From Hydractinia symbiolongicarpus (taxonomy: Eukaryota; Cnidaria; Hydrozoa; Anthoathecata; Hydractiniidae), in contig NC_079885.1 of the NCBI RefSeq assembly GCF_029227915.1, positions 19,851,001 through 19,915,000 of the forward strand: a stretch of DNA of 64,000 nucleotides. The letters run 5' to 3'. Shown one piece after another: positions 43,343 through 54,846 of the stretch (position 1 is the stretch's first letter; each line of letters opens with the position of its first letter). Both the position numbers and the translations under genes were made by a program. Below the pieces are notes generated by a model. That model searched no databases. It had not been told where the DNA came from and saw nothing but the letters and a program-made list of their open reading frames with translations.

Positions 43343-43344
43343 GA
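43271..43344 (+). pseudogene. tRNA-Asn pseudogene B81
   Basis: Class B-h with GGGGAGAC 3' end and a changed spacer start (GATGACAAAATATGTAGAAC). Confidence 0.75.
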
Positions 43345-43539
43345 CGATGACAAAATATGTAGAACATAAGAATCAGAGAGTGCTATCACTGCCTCTTATT
43401 CCTAATGTCACGTTAACTGTAAGAGCAACGGTAGTGTTTCTCTTGTAGCCATGTTTACTGGCATCATCAGATGTGCTATTAAAAATAAATGAAAGTAAAT
43501 AAGCCAACTTTTAAATAGGGAAACTTCAGTAAGTTTCAT

Positions 43540-43556
43540 GTCTCCGTGGCGCAATT

Positions 43557-43613
<57 letters not shown>
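43540..43613 (+). tRNA. tRNA-Asn(GTT) A82, consensus
   Basis: Consensus 74 nt. The distal T-run is kept within GGTTGTTTTAG. Confidence 0.92.
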
Positions 43614-43807
43614 CAAAGAACAAATACTTCGATCAGATGAAACAGATAGTGCTACAACTGCTTATGATTCCTAATGTCACGATAATTGTAAAAGCAACGG
43701 TTGTTTTAGTCTTGAAACTACGTTTACCTGCATAGTCAGATGTGGTGTTAAAAACATTGAAATTGAATTAGCTAACTAGTAAATAGGGATATTTCAGTAT
43801 GTTTCGT

Positions 43808-43848
43808 GTCTCCGCGCCGCAATTGGTAAGCGCGTTCGGCTGTTAACG

Positions 43849-43879
<31 letters not shown>

Positions 43880-43881
43880 GA
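43808..43881 (+). pseudogene. tRNA-Asn pseudogene B82
   Basis: Class B-h with GGGGAGAC 3' end. Confidence 0.75.
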
Positions 43882-44076
43882 CGATGACAAAATATGAAGA
43901 ACATAAGAATCAGAGAGTGCTATCACTGCCTCTTATTCCTAATGTCACGTTAACTGTAAGAGCAACGGTAGTGTTTCTCTTGTAGCCATGTTTACTGGCA
44001 TCATCAGATGTGCTGTTAAAAATAAATGAAAGTAAATAAGCCAACTTTTAAATAGGGAAACTTCAGTAAGTTTCAT

Positions 44077-44093
44077 GTCTCCGTGGCGCAATT

Positions 44094-44150
<57 letters not shown>
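44077..44150 (+). tRNA. tRNA-Asn(GTT) A83, consensus
   Basis: Consensus 74 nt; TTTT kept (GGTACTTTTAG). Confidence 0.92.
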
Positions 44151-44344
44151 CAATGAACAAATACTTCGATCAGATGAAACAGATAGTGCTACCACTGCTT
44201 ATGATTCCTAATGTCACGATAATTGTAAAAGCAACGGTACTTTTAGTCTTGAAACTACGTTTACCTGCATAGTCAGATGTGCTGTTAAGAACACTGAAAT
44301 TGAATTGGCCTACTAGTGAATAGGGATACTTCAGTAAGTTTCGC

Positions 44345-44374
44345 GTCTCCGTAGCGCAATTTGTTGGCGCATTT

Positions 44375-44418
<44 letters not shown>
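44345..44418 (+). pseudogene. Class C tRNA-Asn copy C3
   Basis: Best-preserved class C copy: G9A, G18T, A21G, G26A and C29T (wobble). All stems can pair, so it may still fold; box A is damaged by G18T. Followed by an A-type spacer. Confidence 0.6.
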
Positions 44419-44612
44419 CAATGAACAAATACTTCGATCAGATGAAACAGATAGTGCTACAACTGCTTATGATTCCTAATGTCACGATAATTGTAAAAGC
44501 AACGGTAGTTTAAAACTTGAAACTACGTTTACCTGCATAGTCAGATGTGGTGTTAGAAACATTGAAATTGAATTAGCTAACTAGTAAATAGGGATACTTC
44601 AGTATGTTTCGT

Positions 44613-44686
44613 GTCTCCGTGCCGAAATTGGTTAGCGCGTTCGGCTGTTAACGGAAAGGTTGGTGGTTCAAACCCACCCGGGGAAG
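44613..44686 (+). pseudogene. tRNA-Asn pseudogene B83
   Basis: Class B-i; G59A. Confidence 0.75.
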
Positions 44687-44881
44687 CGATGAATAAATAT
44701 GTCCATCAGAAGAATCAGAGAGTTTTATCACTGCCTCTTATTCCTAATGTCACGTTAACTGTAAAAGCAACGGTAGTGTTACTCTTGTAGCCATGTTTAC
44801 TGGCATCATCAGATGTTCTAATAAAAATAAATGAAAGTAAATGAGCCAACTTGTAAATAGGGAAACTTCTGTAAGTTTCAT

Positions 44882-44903
44882 GTCTCCGTGGCGCAATTGG
44901 TTG

Positions 44904-44955
<52 letters not shown>
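44882..44955 (+). tRNA. tRNA-Asn(GTT) A84
   Basis: Single change A21G. Confidence 0.78.
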
Positions 44956-45149
44956 CAAAGAACAAATACTTCGATCAGATGAAACAGATAGTGCTACAAC
45001 TGCTTAGTATTCCTAATGTCACGATAATTGTAAAAGCAACGGTAGTTTTAGTCTTGAAACTACGTTTATCTGCATAGTCAGATGTGGTGTTAAAAACATT
45101 GAAATTGAATTAGCTAACTAGTAAATAGGGATATTTCAGTATGTTTCGT

Positions 45150-45190
45150 GTCTCCGCGCCGCAATTGGTAAGCGCGTTCGGCTGTTAACG

Positions 45191-45221
<31 letters not shown>

Positions 45222-45223
45222 AG
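45150..45223 (+). pseudogene. tRNA-Asn pseudogene B84
   Basis: Class B-h with GGGGAAG 3' end. Confidence 0.75.
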
Positions 45224-45418
45224 CGATGAACAAGTATGTCCATCAGAAAAATCAGAGAGTGCTATCACTGCCTCTTATTCCTAATGTCACGTTAACTGTA
45301 AGAGCAACGGTAGTGTTACTGTTGTAGCCATGTTTACTGGCATCATCAGATGTGCTATTAGAAATAAATGAAAGTAAATGTGTCAACTTGTAAATAGGGA
45401 AACTTCAGTAAGTTTCAT

Positions 45419-45435
45419 GTCTCCGTAGCGCAATT

Positions 45436-45492
<57 letters not shown>
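45419..45492 (+). tRNA. tRNA-Asn(GTT) A85
   Basis: Single change G9A, compatible with box A; foldable. Confidence 0.88.
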
Positions 45493-45686
45493 CAAAGAAC
45501 AAATACTTCGATCAGATCAAACAGATAGTGCTACAACTGCTTATGATTCCTAATGTCACGATAATTGTAAAAGCAACGGTAGTTTTAGTCTTGAAACTAC
45601 GTTTACCTGCATAGTCAGATGTGGTGTTAAAAACATTGAAATTGAATTAGCTAACTAGTAAATAGGGATATTTCAGTATGTTTCGT

Positions 45687-45727
45687 GTCTCCGCGCCGCA
45701 ATTGGTAAGCGCGTTCGGCTGTTAACG

Positions 45728-45758
<31 letters not shown>

Positions 45759-45760
45759 GA
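45687..45760 (+). pseudogene. tRNA-Asn pseudogene B85
   Basis: Class B-h with GGGGAGAC 3' end. Confidence 0.75.
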
Positions 45761-45955
45761 CGATGACAAAATACGTAGAACATAAGAATCAGAGAGTGCC
45801 ATCACTGCCTCTTATTCCTAATGTCACGTTAACTGTAAGAGCAACGGTAGTGTTTCTCTTGTAGCCATGTTTACTGGCATCATCAGATGTGCTATTAAAA
45901 ATAAATGAAAGTAAATAAGCCAACTTTTAAATAGGAAAACTTCAGTAAGTTTCAT

Positions 45956-45972
45956 GTCTCCGTGGCGCAATT

Positions 45973-46029
<57 letters not shown>
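45956..46029 (+). tRNA. tRNA-Asn(GTT) A86, consensus
   Basis: Consensus 74 nt with distal TTTT present. Confidence 0.92.
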
Positions 46030-46223
46030 CAATGAATAAATACTTCGATCAGATGAAACAGATAGTGCTACAACTGCTTATGATTCCTAATGTCACGATA
46101 ATTGTAAAAGCAACGGCAGTTTTAGTCTTAAAACTACGTTTACCTGCATAGTCAGATGTGGTGTTAAAAACATTGAAATTGAATTAGCTAACTAGTAAAT
46201 AGGGATATTTCAGTATGTTTCGT

Positions 46224-46264
46224 GTCTCCGCGCCGCAATTGGTAAGCGCGTTCGGCTGTTAACG

Positions 46265-46295
<31 letters not shown>

Positions 46296-46297
46296 GA
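46224..46297 (+). pseudogene. tRNA-Asn pseudogene B86
   Basis: Class B-h with GGGGAGAC 3' end; counterpart of B81. Confidence 0.75.
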
Positions 46298-46492
46298 CGA
46301 TGACAAAATATGTAGAACATAAGAATCAGAGAGTGCTATCACTGCCTCTTATTCCTAATGTCACGTTAACTGTAAGAGCAACGGTAGTGTTTCTCTTGTA
46401 GCCATGTTTACTGGCATCATCAGATGTGCTATTAAAAATAAATGAAAGTAAATAAGCCAACTTTTAAATAGGGAAACTTCAGTAAGTTTCAT

Positions 46493-46509
46493 GTCTCCGT
46501 GGCGCAATT

Positions 46510-46566
<57 letters not shown>
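46493..46566 (+). tRNA. tRNA-Asn(GTT) A87, consensus
   Basis: Consensus 74 nt; counterpart of A82. Confidence 0.92.
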
Positions 46567-46760
46567 CAAAGAACAAATACTTCGATCAGATGAAACAGAT
46601 AGTGCTACAACTGCTTATGATTCCTAATGTCACGATAATTGTAAAAGCAACGGTTGTTTTAGTCTTGAAACTACGTTTACCTGCATAGTCAGATGTGGTG
46701 TTAAAAACATTGAAATTGAATTAGCTAACTAGTAAATAGGGATATTTCAGTATGTTTCGT

Positions 46761-46801
46761 GTCTCCGCGCCGCAATTGGTAAGCGCGTTCGGCTGTTAAC
46801 G

Positions 46802-46832
<31 letters not shown>

Positions 46833-46834
46833 GA
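46761..46834 (+). pseudogene. tRNA-Asn pseudogene B87
   Basis: Class B-h with GGGGAGAC 3' end; counterpart of B82. Confidence 0.75.
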
Positions 46835-47029
46835 CGATGACAAAATATGAAGAACATAAGAATCAGAGAGTGCTATCACTGCCTCTTATTCCTAATGTCA
46901 CGTTAACTGTAAGAGCAACGGTAGTGTTTCTCTTGTAGCCATGTTTACTGGCATCATCAGATGTGCTGTTAAAAATAAATGAAAGTAAATAAGCCAACTT
47001 TTAAATAGGGAAACTTCAGTAAGTTTCAT

Positions 47030-47046
47030 GTCTCCGTGGCGCAATT

Positions 47047-47103
<57 letters not shown>
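47030..47103 (+). tRNA. tRNA-Asn(GTT) A88, consensus
   Basis: Consensus 74 nt; counterpart of A83. Confidence 0.92.
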
Positions 47104-47297
47104 CAATGAACAAATACTTCGATCAGATGAAACAGATAGTGCTACCACTGCTTATGATTCCTAATGTCACGATAATTGTAAAAGCAACGGTACTTTTAGT
47201 CTTGAAACTACGTTTACCTGCATAGTCAGATGTGCTGTTAAGAACACTGAAATTGAATTGGCCTACTAGTGAATAGGGATACTTCAGTAAGTTTCGC

Positions 47298-47327
47298 GTC
47301 TCCGTAGCGCAATTTGTTGGCGCAATT

Positions 47328-47371
<44 letters not shown>
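47298..47371 (+). pseudogene. Class C tRNA-Asn copy C4
   Basis: As C3 but with T27A, which breaks the top anticodon-stem pair (GCGCAATTGG). Confidence 0.6.
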
Positions 47372-47565
47372 CAATGAACAAATACTTCGATCAGATGAAA
47401 CAGATAGTGCTACAACTGCTTATGATTCCTAATGTCACGATAATTGTAAAAGCAACGGTAGTTTAAGTCTTGAAACTACGTTTACCTGCATAGTCAGATG
47501 TGGTGTTAGAAACATTGAAATTGAATTAGCTAACTAGTAAATAGGGATACTTCAGTATGTTTCGT

Positions 47566-47639
47566 GTCTCCGTGCCGAAATTGGTTAGCGCGTTCGGCTG
47601 TTAACGGAAAGGTTGGTGGTTCAAACCCACCCGGGGAAG
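47566..47639 (+). pseudogene. tRNA-Asn pseudogene B88
   Basis: Class B-i; G59A. Confidence 0.75.
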
Positions 47640-47834
47640 CGATGAATAAATATGTCCATCAGAAGAATCAGAGAGTTTTATCACTGCCTCTTATTCCTAA
47701 TGTCACGTTAACTGTAAAAGCAACGGTAGTGTTACTCTTGTAGCCATGTTTACTGGCATCATCAGATGTTCTAATAAAAATAAATGAAAGTAAATGAGCC
47801 AACTTGTAAATAGGGAAACTTCTGTGAGTTTCAT

Positions 47835-47856
47835 GTCTCCGTGGCGCAATTGGTTG

Positions 47857-47908
<52 letters not shown>
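47835..47908 (+). tRNA. tRNA-Asn(GTT) A89
   Basis: Single change A21G. Confidence 0.78.
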
Positions 47909-48102
47909 CAAAGAACAAATACTTCGATCAGATGAAACAGATAGTGCTACAACTGCTTAGTATTCCTAATGTCACTATAATTGTAAAAGCAACGGTAGTT
48001 TTAGTCTTGAAACTACGTTTACCTGCATAGTCAGATGTGGTGTTAAAAACATTGAAATTGAATTAGCTAACTAGTAAATAGGGATATTTCAGTATGTTTC
48101 GT

Positions 48103-48143
48103 GTCTCCGCGCCGCAATTGGTAAGCGCGTTCGGCTGTTAACG

Positions 48144-48174
<31 letters not shown>

Positions 48175-48176
48175 AG
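48103..48176 (+). pseudogene. tRNA-Asn pseudogene B89
   Basis: Class B-h with GGGGAAG 3' end. Confidence 0.75.
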
Positions 48177-48371
48177 CGATGAACAAGTATGTCCATCAGA
48201 AAAATCAGAGAGTGCTATCACTGCCTCTTATTCCTAATGTCACGTTAACTGTAAGAGCAACGGTAGTGTTACTGTTGTAGCCATGTTTACTGGCATCATC
48301 AGATGTGCTATTAGAAATAAATGAAAGTAAATGTGTCAACTTGTAAATAGGGAAACTTCAGTAAGTTTCAT

Positions 48372-48388
48372 GTCTCCGTAGCGCAATT

Positions 48389-48445
<57 letters not shown>
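48372..48445 (+). tRNA. tRNA-Asn(GTT) A90
   Basis: Single change G9A; foldable. Confidence 0.88.
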
Positions 48446-48639
48446 CAAAGAACAAATACTTCGATCAGATGAAACAGATAGTGCTACAACTGCTTATGAT
48501 TCCTAATGTCACGATAATTGTAAAAGCAACGGTAGTTTTAGTCTTGAAACTACGTTTACCTGCATAGTCAGATGTGGTGTTAAAAACATTGAAATTGAAT
48601 TAGCTAACTAGTAAATAGGGATATTTCAGTATGTTTCGT

Positions 48640-48680
48640 GTCTCCGCGCCGCAATTGGTAAGCGCGTTCGGCTGTTAACG

Positions 48681-48711
<31 letters not shown>

Positions 48712-48713
48712 GA
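48640..48713 (+). pseudogene. tRNA-Asn pseudogene B90
   Basis: Class B-h with GGGGAGAC 3' end. Confidence 0.75.
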
Positions 48714-48908
48714 CGATGACAAAATACGTAGAACATAAGAATCAGAGAGTGCCATCACTGCCTCTTATTCCTAATGTCACGTTAACTGTAAGAGCAACGG
48801 TAGTGTTTCTCTTGTAGCCATGTTTACTGGCATCATCAGATGTGCTATTAAAAATAAATGAAAGTAAATAAGCCAACTTTTAAATAGGAAAACTTCAGTA
48901 AGTTTCAT

Positions 48909-48925
48909 GTCTCCGTGGCGCAATT

Positions 48926-48982
<57 letters not shown>
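48909..48982 (+). tRNA. tRNA-Asn(GTT) A91, consensus
   Basis: Consensus 74 nt with distal TTTT present. Confidence 0.92.
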
Positions 48983-49176
48983 CAATGAATAAATACTTCG
49001 ATCAGATGAAACAGATAGTGCTACAACTGCTTATGATTCCTAATGTCACGATAATTGTAAAAGCAACGGCAGTTTTAGTCTTAAAACTACATTTACCTGC
49101 ATAGTCAGATGTGGTGTTAAAAACATTGAAATTGAATTAGCTAACTAGTAAATGGGGATATTTCAGTATGTTTCGT

Positions 49177-49250
49177 GTCTCCGTGCCGCAATTGGTAAGC
49201 GCGTTCGGCTGTTAACGGAAAGGTTGGTGGTTCAAGCCCACCCGGTGAAG
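49177..49250 (+). pseudogene. tRNA-Asn pseudogene B91
   Basis: C40G with normal CCACC; G69T (CGGTGAAG). Confidence 0.75.
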
Positions 49251-49444
49251 CGATGAACAAGTATGTCCATCAGGAAAATCAGAGAGTGCTATCACTGCCT
49301 CTTATTCCTAATGTCACGTTAACTGTAAGAGCAACGGTAGTGTTACTGTTGTAGCCATGTTTACTGGCATCATCAGATGTGCTATTAGAAATAAATAAAA
49401 GTAAATGTGTCAACTTGTAAATAGGGAAACTTCAGTAAATTCAT

Positions 49445-49461
49445 GTCTCCGTGGCGCAATT

Positions 49462-49518
<57 letters not shown>
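49445..49518 (+). tRNA. tRNA-Asn(GTT) A92, consensus
   Basis: Consensus 74 nt; spacer start GCAAAAAACAAATTC. Confidence 0.92.
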
Positions 49519-49712
49519 CAAAAAACAAATTCTTTGATCAGATGAAACAGATAGTGCTACCACTGCTTCTGATTCCTAATGTCACGATAATTGTAAAAGC
49601 AATGGTACTTTTAGTCTTGAAACTACGTTTACCTGCATAGTCAGATGTGGTGTTAAAAACATTGAAATTGAATTAGCTAACTAATAAATAGGGATACTTC
49701 AGTATTTTTCGT

Positions 49713-49786
49713 GTCTCCGTGCCGCAATTGGTTAGCGCGTTCGCCTGTTAACTGAAAGGTTGGTGGTTCAAGCGCCCCCGGGGAAG
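49713..49786 (+). pseudogene. tRNA-Asn pseudogene B92
   Basis: Class B-a with altered T arm (AAGCGCCCCC). Confidence 0.75.
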
Positions 49787-49981
49787 CGATGACCAAATAT
49801 GTCCATCAGAAGAATCAGAGAGTGCTATCACTGCGTCTTTATCCTAAAGTCACGTTAACTGTAAGAGCAACAGGAGTGTTACTGTTGTAACCATGTTTAC
49901 TGGCATCATCAGATGTGCTATTAAAAATAAACGAAAGTAAATGAGCCAACTTGTAAATAGGGAAACTTCAGTAAGTTTCAT

Positions 49982-50055
49982 GTCTCCGTGGCGCAATTGG
50001 TTAGCGCGTTTGGCTGTTAACCGAAAGGTTCGTCGTTCAAGCCCACCCGGTGAGG
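49982..50055 (+). pseudogene. tRNA-Asn A93, degraded
   Basis: C29T (wobble), G49C, G52C, G69T and C72G: T stem, box B and acceptor are all damaged. Confidence 0.6.
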
Positions 50056-50249
50056 CAATGAACAAATACTTCGATCAGATAAAGCAGATAGTGCTATCAC
50101 TGCTTATGATTCCTAATGTCACGATAATTGTAAAAGCAACGTTAGTTTTAGTCTTGAAACTACGTTTACCTGCATAGTCAGATGTGGTGTTAGAAACATT
50201 GAAATTGAATTAGCTAACTAGTAAATAGGGATACTTCAGTATGTTTCGT

Positions 50250-50290
50250 GTCTCCGTGCCGAAATTGGTTAGCGCTTTCGGCTGTTAAAG

Positions 50291-50321
<31 letters not shown>

Positions 50322-50323
50322 AG
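50250..50323 (+). pseudogene. tRNA-Asn pseudogene B93
   Basis: Class B-i; also G26T and C39A. Confidence 0.75.
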
Positions 50324-50518
50324 CGATGAACAAGTATGTCCATTAGAAAAATCAGAGAGTGCTATCACTGCCTCTTATTCCTAATGTCACGTTAACTGTA
50401 AGAGCAACGGTAGTGTTACTGTTGTAACCATGTTTACTGGCATCATCAGATGTGCTATTAAAAATAAACGAAAGTAAATGAGCCAACTTGTAAATAGGGA
50501 AACTTCAGTAAGTTTCAT

Positions 50519-50548
50519 GTCTCCGTGGCGCAATTGGTTAGCGCGTTT

Positions 50549-50592
<44 letters not shown>
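50519..50592 (+). tRNA. tRNA-Asn(GTT) A94
   Basis: C29T gives a T-G wobble in the anticodon stem; otherwise consensus. Confidence 0.83.
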
Positions 50593-50785
50593 CAATGAAC
50601 AAACACTTCGATCAGATGAAACAGATAGTGCTACCACTGCTTATGATTCAAAATGTCACGATAATTGTAAAAGCAACGGTAGTTTTAGTCTTGAAACTAC
50701 GTTTACTGCATAGTCAGATGTGGTGTTAAAAACATTGAAATTGAATTAGCTAACTAGTAAATAGGGATATTTCAGTATGTTTCGT

Positions 50786-50858
50786 TTCTCCGTGCCGCAA
50801 TTGGTAATGCGTTCGGCTGTTAACGGAAAGGTTGGTGGTTCAAGCCCAAACGGGGAAG
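50786..50858 (+). pseudogene. tRNA-Asn pseudogene B94
   Basis: Class B-j. Its spacer switches to the B90 type, marking a duplication junction. Confidence 0.72.
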
Positions 50859-51053
50859 CAATGAACAAATATGTCTATCAGAAGAATCAGAGAGTGCTAT
50901 CACTGCCTCTTATTCCTAATGTCACGTTAACTGTAAGAGCAACGGTAGTGTTTCTCTTGTAGCCATGTTTACTGGCATCATCAGATGTGCTATTAAAAAT
51001 AAATGAAAGTAAATAAGCCAACTTTTAAATAGGAAAACTTCAGTAAGTTTCAT

Positions 51054-51070
51054 GTCTCCGTGGCGCAATT

Positions 51071-51127
<57 letters not shown>
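51054..51127 (+). tRNA. tRNA-Asn(GTT) A95, consensus
   Basis: Consensus 74 nt; three bases are missing in the spacer (ACAGATGCTAC). Confidence 0.92.
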
Positions 51128-51318
51128 CAATGAATAAATACTTCGATCAGATGAAACAGATGCTACAACTGCTTATGATTCCTAATGTCACGATAATTGT
51201 AAAAGCAACGGCAGTTTTAGTCTTAAAACTACGTTTACCTGCATAGTCAGATGTGGTTTTAAAAACATTGAAATTGAATTAGCTAACTAGTAAATGGGGA
51301 TATTTCAGTATGTTTCGT

Positions 51319-51392
51319 GTCTCCGTGCCGCAATTGGTAAGCGCGTTCGGCTGTTAACGGAAAGGTTGGTGGTTCAAGCCCACCCGGTGAAG
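51319..51392 (+). pseudogene. tRNA-Asn pseudogene B95
   Basis: As B91 (C40G, G69T). Confidence 0.75.
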
Positions 51393-51586
51393 CGATGAAC
51401 AAGTATGTCCATCAGGAAAATCAGAGAGTGCTATCACTGCCTCTTATTCCTAATGTCACGTTAACTGTAAGAGCAACGGTAGTGTTACTGTTGTAGCCAT
51501 GTTTACTGGCATCATCAGATGTGCTATTAGAAATAAATAAAAGTAAATGTGTCAACTTGTAAATAGGGAAACTTCAGTAAATTCAT

Positions 51587-51603
51587 GTCTCCGTGGCGCA
51601 ATT

Positions 51604-51660
<57 letters not shown>
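51587..51660 (+). tRNA. tRNA-Asn(GTT) A96, consensus
   Basis: Consensus 74 nt; counterpart of A92. Confidence 0.92.
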
Positions 51661-51854
51661 CAAAAAACAAATTCTTTGATCAGATGAAACAGATAGTGCT
51701 ACCACTGCTTCTGATTCCTAATGTCACGATAATTGTAAAAGCAATGGTACTTTTAGTCTTAAAACTACGTTTACCTGCATAGTCAGATGTGGTGTTAAAA
51801 ACATTGAAATTGAATTAGCTAACTAATAAATAGGGATACTTCAGTATTTTTCGT

Positions 51855-51928
51855 GTCTCCGTGCCGCAATTGGTTAGCGCGTTCGCCTGTTAACTGAAAG
51901 GTTGGTGGTTCAAGCGCCCCCGGGGAAG
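51855..51928 (+). pseudogene. tRNA-Asn pseudogene B96
   Basis: Class B-a, as B92. Confidence 0.75.
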
Positions 51929-52123
51929 CGATGAACAAATATGTCCATCAGAAGAATCAGAGAGTGCTATCACTGCGTCTTTATCCTAAAGTCACGTTAA
52001 CTGTAAGAGCAACAGGAGTGTTACTGTTGTAACCATGTTTACTGGCATCATCAGATGTGCTATTAAAAATAAACGAAAGTAAATGAGCCAACTTGTAAAT
52101 AGGGAAACTTCAGTAAGTTTCAT

Positions 52124-52197
52124 GTCTCCGTGGCGCAATTGGTTAGCGCGTTTGGCTGTTAACCGAAAGGTTCGTGGTTCAAGCCCACCCGGTGAGG
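52124..52197 (+). pseudogene. tRNA-Asn A97, degraded
   Basis: C29T, G49C, G69T and C72G; as A93 but with G52 and box B intact. Confidence 0.6.
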
Positions 52198-52391
52198 CAA
52201 TGAACAAATACTTCGATCAGATAAAGCAGATAGTGCTATCACTGCTTATGATTCCTAATGTCACGATAATTGTAAAAGCAACGTTAGTTTTAGTCTTGAA
52301 ACTACGTTTACCTGCATAGTCAGATGTGGTGTTAGAAACATTGAAATTGAATTAGCTAACTAGTAAATAGGGATACTTCAGTATGTTTCGT

Positions 52392-52432
52392 GTCTCCGTG
52401 CCGAAATTGGTTAGCGCTTTCGGCTGTTAAAG

Positions 52433-52463
<31 letters not shown>

Positions 52464-52465
52464 AG
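52392..52465 (+). pseudogene. tRNA-Asn pseudogene B97
   Basis: Class B-i; G26T and C39A. Confidence 0.75.
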
Positions 52466-52660
52466 CGATGAACAAGTATGTCCATTAGAAAAATCAGAGA
52501 GTGCTATCACTGCCTCTTATTCCTAATGTCACGTTAACTGTAAGAGCAACGGTAGTGTTACTGTTGTAACCATGTTTACTGGCATCATCAGATGTGCTAT
52601 TAAAAATAAACGAAAGTAAATGAGCCAACTTGTAAATAGGGAAACTTCAGTAAGTTTCAT

Positions 52661-52690
52661 GTCTCCGTGGCGCAATTGGTTAGCGCGTTT

Positions 52691-52734
<44 letters not shown>
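52661..52734 (+). tRNA. tRNA-Asn(GTT) A98
   Basis: C29T wobble, otherwise consensus. Confidence 0.83.
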
Positions 52735-52927
52735 CAATGAACAAACACTTCGATCAGATGAAACAGATAGTGCTACCACTGCTTATGATTCCAAATGTCA
52801 CGATAATTGTAAAAGCAACGGTAGTTTTAGTCTTGAAACTACGTTTACTGCATAGTCAGATGTGGTGTTAAAAACATTGAAATTGAATTAGCTAACTAGT
52901 AAATAGGGATATTTCAGTATGTTTCGT

Positions 52928-53000
52928 TTCTCCGTGCCGCAATTGGTAATGCGTTCGGCTGTTAACGGAAAGGTTGGTGGTTCAAGCCCAAACGGGGAAG
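52928..53000 (+). pseudogene. tRNA-Asn pseudogene B98
   Basis: Class B-j. Confidence 0.72.
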
Positions 53001-53195
53001 CAATGAACAAATATGTCTATCAGAAGAATCAGAGAGTGCTATCACTGCCTCTTATTCCTAATGTCACGTTATTTGTAAGAGCAACGGTAGTGTTACTTTT
53101 GTAGCCATGTTTACTGGCATCATCAGATGTGCTATTAAAAATAAATGAAAGTAAATAAGCCAACTTTTAAATAGGGAAACTTCAGTAAGTTTCAT

Positions 53196-53212
53196 GTCTC
53201 CGTGGCGCAATT

Positions 53213-53245
<33 letters not shown>

Positions 53246-53269
53246 TTGGTTCAAGCCCACCCGGGGACG
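53196..53269 (+). tRNA. tRNA-Asn(GTT) A99
   Basis: Single change G50T (T-stem mismatch with C64). Confidence 0.7.
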
Positions 53270-53463
53270 CAATGAACAAATACTTCGATCAGATGAAACA
53301 GATAGTGCTACCACTGCTTATGATTCCTAATGTCACGATAATTGTAAAAGCAACGGTAGTTTTAGTCTTGAAACTACGTTTACCTGCATAGTCAGATGTG
53401 GTGTTAAAAACATTGAAATTGAATTAGGTAACAAGTAAATAGGGATACTTTAGTATGTTTCGC

Positions 53464-53537
53464 GTCTCCGTGCCGCAATTGGTTAGCGCGTTTGGCTGTT
53501 AACGGAAAGGTTGGTGGGTCAAACCCACCCGGGGAAG
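53464..53537 (+). pseudogene. tRNA-Asn pseudogene B99
   Basis: Class B-k; C29T and T54G (box B damaged). Confidence 0.75.
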
Positions 53538-53731
53538 CGATGAACAAATATGTCCATCAGAAGAATCAGAGAGTGCTATCACTGCCTCTTATTCCTAAAG
53601 TCACGTTAACTGTAAGAGCAACGGTAGTGTTACACTTGTAGCCATGTCTACTGGCATCATCAGATGTGCTATTAAAAATAAATGAAAGTAAATGAGCCAA
53701 CTTGTAAATAGGGAAACTTCAGTAAATTCAT

Positions 53732-53748
53732 GTCTCCGTGGCGCAATT

Positions 53749-53805
<57 letters not shown>
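53732..53805 (+). tRNA. tRNA-Asn(GTT) A100, consensus
   Basis: Consensus 74 nt with distal TTTT present. Confidence 0.92.
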
Positions 53806-53999
53806 CAAAAAACAAATTCGTTGATCAGATGAAACAGATAGTGCTACCACTGCTTATGATTCCTAATGTCACGGTAATTGTAAAAGCAATGGTAGTTTTA
53901 GTCTTGAAACTACGTTTACCTGCATAGTCAGATGTGGTGTTAAAAACATTGAAATTGAATTAGCTAACTAATAAATAGGGATACTTCAGTATGTTTCGT

Positions 54000-54073
54000 G
54001 TTTCCGTGCCGCAATTGGTTAGCGCTTTCGCCTGTTAACTGAAAGGTTGGTGGTTCAAGCGCACCCGGGGAAG
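54000..54073 (+). pseudogene. tRNA-Asn pseudogene B100
   Basis: Class B-a; acceptor GTTTCCG, G26T. Confidence 0.75.
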
Positions 54074-54267
54074 CGATGAACAAATATGTCCATCAGAAGA
54101 ATCAGAGAGTGCTATCACTGCCTCTTATTCCTAATGTCACGTTATTTGTAAGAGCAACGGTAGTGTTACTTTTGTAGCCATGTTTACTGGCATCATCAGA
54201 TGTGCTATTAAAAATAAATGAAAGTAAATAAGCCAACTTTAAATAGGGAAACTTCAGTAAGTTTCAT

Positions 54268-54284
54268 GTCTCCGTGGCGCAATT

Positions 54285-54317
<33 letters not shown>

Positions 54318-54341
54318 TTGGTTCAAGCCCACCCGGGGACG
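54268..54341 (+). tRNA. tRNA-Asn(GTT) A101
   Basis: Single change G50T, as A99. Confidence 0.7.
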
Positions 54342-54535
54342 CAATGAACAAATACTTCGATCAGATGAAACAGATAGTGCTACCACTGCTTATGATTCCT
54401 AATGTCACGATAATTGTAAAAGCGACGGTAGTTTTAGTCTTGAAACTACGTTTACCTGCATAGTCAGATGTGGTGTTAAAAACATTGAAATTGAATTAGG
54501 TAACAAGTAAATAGAGATACTTTAGTATGTTTCGC

Positions 54536-54609
54536 GTCTCCGTGCCGCAATTGGTTAGCGCGTTCGGCTGTTAACGGAAAGGTTGGTGGGTCAAACCCAC
54601 CCGGGGAAG
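54536..54609 (+). pseudogene. tRNA-Asn pseudogene B101
   Basis: Class B-k; T54G. Confidence 0.75.
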
Positions 54610-54803
54610 CGATGAACAAATATGTCCATCAGAAGAATCAGAGAGTGCTATCACTGCCTCTTATTCCTAAAGTCACGTTAACTGTAAGAGCAACGGTAGT
54701 GTTACACTTGTAGCCATGTCTACTGGCATCATCAGATGTGCTATTTAAAATAAATGAAAGTAAATGAGCCAACTTGTAAATAGGGAAACTTCAGTAAATT
54801 CAT

Positions 54804-54846
54804 GTCTCCGTGGCGCAATTGGTTAGCGCGTTCGGCTGTTAACCGT

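Larger units (their letters stand above)
43240..49145 (+). repeat. 2,953-bp (11-monomer) tandem duplication
   Basis: B81 to A86 recurs as B86 to A91 at a constant offset of 2,953 bp, with only a few differences (for example C3/C4 and the T-runs near 44510 and 47463). Each copy has one class C monomer, making the count odd. Confidence 0.87.
48780..53060 (+). repeat. 2,142-bp tandem duplication
   Basis: A91-B94 and A95-B98 are matching four-dimer series (offset 2,142 bp, with 3 bp lost after A95). The junction lies in the spacer after B94. Confidence 0.85.
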
